From the NCBI GenBank assembly GCA_037176905.1, contig JBBBWG010027412.1, forward strand, positions 1 through 48,712: a DNA stretch of 48,712 nucleotides, in the 5' to 3' direction. Below, piece by piece: positions 47,101 through 48,712 of the stretch. Numbering within the stretch: position 1 is the stretch's first letter; every line of letters begins with the position of its first letter. The stretch comes from Azolla pinnata (lineage: Eukaryota; Streptophyta; Polypodiopsida; Salviniales; Salviniaceae). The notes below the pieces were generated by a model, which made no database searches, had not been told where the DNA came from, and saw only the letters and a program-made list of their open reading frames with translations. The translations under genes were made by a program, and so were the position numbers.

Positions 47101-48573
47101 CCTGAAATCTCCCAACAAAAGCATAGATATTATCAGCAGATCGCAGTTTCATGAGTTCCTGTAAAAAATTTATTTTATATATTCTCATTGAACAAGCATA
47201 GTACATTTCTGATGGTAAATAAGACTAATCTGCATGAGAAAGGTTCTAACAACCATCGGAGCTGATACTGTTGAGAAAATAACCCCTCCAAAAATCATGG
47301 ACTCGCATATTATATCAATGTGGTCCAAGCTCTTCAGCTGTACAAAATATAAAAATACAAGGAAATACTATCAGCAATACATCATTCATGCATTATAGTA
47401 AGCTGTATTGTAATGCTGCTCGAGTTACACATGAATAGAGTGGCTATGGGAAACATAAAACATTCACGCCCCTGTTTTCATTCCAAATAAATCACAAAAT
47501 TGGTAGTAAACAATTACATCTCTTCTGGCCTTTTATGCCTGGATATCGCCCAACTTCTCGTCATCCTCATCTTGCGTTCATGTCATTTGAGCCCCATTTA
47601 ATTATCACGTTAAATTATTTAATTTTGAACATTCTTGCTTATTGGTTTGATGCTTAGAAAAAATTGCTTTCACAACTTAAATCCTACATCCTTTTCAGCC
47701 AAGTGATCTCTTAGTTCATACGCATGTGTTTTTTTTTGTTTCTTTTTGGCATTGTGGGAATGTAAAATAAAATCCTTGACTTTACATGTCAAGCCTTACA
47801 TCACTTTACCGTTTAAGAAGGTCTCAGTCTTGTTCCTTTCTTCATTTCCAGAAGTAATCAGCTATTTCTCGTGTAGTTTTCTCTTTAACAAAAACTTCTG
47901 ATTGTCTCCACCATACCTTCAATGCTGCCCCCCCCATCGTGAACCTTGATATCATTATCAGCTACATGATCATCTTCCAGACATATTGGCTACAACCACG
48001 GACGTCCTACTTCTGGTTGCATAAAAATTAATTCCTAAAATTTCTTAACAACAAATCCATTAGCTTTCTTCATTTTGCTCTAGCTGAAACAGTGAATGAA
48101 CTGTTCAAGCGATCGAATCCAGAACGTCTGAGTTCTGTACCCAGTCCCACTATCCTTGACTGGTAGTTTTTAGTATATCTCATTGTTTGCATCAAACTAG
48201 TTAGAGCATTTTACAGTATTGTTTCATATACCTAAGGGTGAGCTTTGCAAGAATAAAAATGCCTGAAATTTTGAAGAGTTCGTTCCCACAAGTCTCGCTT
48301 CTAGCCCAAGCAGAGAGTAACAGATTTCGACGGCCGTCAATATGCACATGGCCATCGTGCTATAGTCCTTCGATGGTACGCAATGAGTGTGAAGAAAAAC
48401 ACATGTTTGACTATCGAATTTCCCAGCCTTTCCAGACAAAATTTCCACGTATTTTGAGCCGAATAGCATTCATATGATTACTTCTATAAACATAAAACGA
48501 AAACACAGAAGCACACCTCTGCGATGAGCGCGAATTCGAGGCCTCGCGGGCAGGATGCCCAATACTTGGCCAT
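44163..48573 (-). CDS. THUMP-domain tRNA guanine-N2 methyltransferase (THUMPD3/Trm14-like)
   Basis: Predicted to make N2-methylguanosine in tRNA. Sixteen exons: 48517-48573, 47254-47337, 47102-47158, 46972-47028, 46723-46885, 46569-46631, 46393-46453, 46163-46295, 45975-46030, 45549-45611, 45246-45361, 44767-44880, 44654-44700, 44535-44562, 44339-44442, 44163-44258. All join in phase to 432 residues. The N-terminal domain plus THUMP fold has FRVTCDRACVEMKKHGFTSM and FFYDLEVLAWIRDSEILLVI. The Rossmann methyltransferase domain has motif I DPMCGCGTIPFEA (263-275) and the catalytic-loop motif DMPFGIR (334-340), the form typical of the THUMPD3/TrmN clade. It is a little shorter than human THUMPD3, mostly at the N-terminus. 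The start is the first ATG of a 19-codon exon. The 28-base exon at 44535 is required to keep phase. Confidence 0.93.
45933..45963. repeat. GA dinucleotide repeat in a THUMP methyltransferase intron
   Basis: About thirteen AG units, just beyond the exon 9 donor. Confidence 0.9.
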
Positions 48574-48712
48574 GTCCTCCAATGAAGAAGAAGAAGACAA
48601 GAAGCCACGTACGTATGAGTAATGTATCTATCCGTGTATGTATCCATGCATGCATGCATGCAACTGTGTATGCGTGTATGTTGTGTATGCATGTATGAGT
48701 ATGTGCGTATCT
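48574..48712. repeat. GTAT/GCAT simple sequence upstream of the THUMP methyltransferase
   Basis: GCATGCATGCATGC and many TGTATG words fill 48630-48712. A GAAGAAGAAG run lies just upstream of the start codon, in the probable 5' UTR. Confidence 0.8.

Overview
The window is nuclear DNA of a land plant. Its genes have many GT-AG introns of about 70 to 1,200 bases. It encodes plant-type families: a SULTR sulfate transporter, FAS1 of the CAF-1 complex, a QWRF-motif protein, a PLS-class PPR protein and a plant-type second cap methyltransferase. It also contains plant-type TTTAGGG telomere-like repeats. Base composition is AT-rich outside exons. I cannot fix the lineage. The introns look longer than those usually described for Selaginella; a seedless vascular plant is possible, but this is a weak inference.

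Layout from left to right: (1) a sulfate transporter on the minus strand, cut by the left edge (13-1527); (2) about 5 kb of AT-rich intergenic DNA with microsatellites and an 86-bp tandem duplication; (3) cytosolic methionyl-tRNA synthetase, plus strand, 18 exons (6642-13791); (4) FAS1, the large subunit of chromatin assembly factor 1, minus strand, up to 17 exons (15956-21075), convergent with the synthetase; (5) an extended-SDR NAD-dependent epimerase/dehydratase like plant dihydroflavonol-reductase-related proteins, minus strand, 5 exons (22846-25878); (6) a QWRF-motif microtubule-associated protein, plus strand, 6 coding exons and a probable 5'-UTR intron (29192-32336); (7) a 100-N assembly gap (33375-33474); (8) an intronless, GC-rich PPR gene on the minus strand (33752-35551), divergent from (9) a plant mRNA cap guanine-N7 methyltransferase 2 homologue with a very long disordered tail, plus strand, 10 exons (36008-40568); (10) a degenerate telomere-like block (41300-41700); (11) an unrecognised, probably plastid-targeted membrane protein, plus strand (41964-42881); (12) a THUMP-domain tRNA guanine-N2 methyltransferase (THUMPD3/Trm14 type), minus strand, 16 exons (44163-48573).

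The genes do not form a pathway. They are housekeeping neighbours: two act on tRNA, one on mRNA caps, one on chromatin assembly, one on microtubules and one on organellar RNA. I assembled the exon models by hand from splice signals, reading phase and family resemblance. Every multi-exon model closes in frame.

The most unusual item is FAS1. It carries an intragenic tandem duplication of the exons encoding its charged coiled-coil (KER-like) region. The upstream copy has kept an open frame and exon sizes but has lost the segment that would have linked it to the N-terminal conserved block. Other points are three probable GC-AG introns, a QWHF instead of QWRF signature, a roughly 65-residue repeat insertion inside a PPR hairpin, and a palindrome cluster upstream of FAS1.
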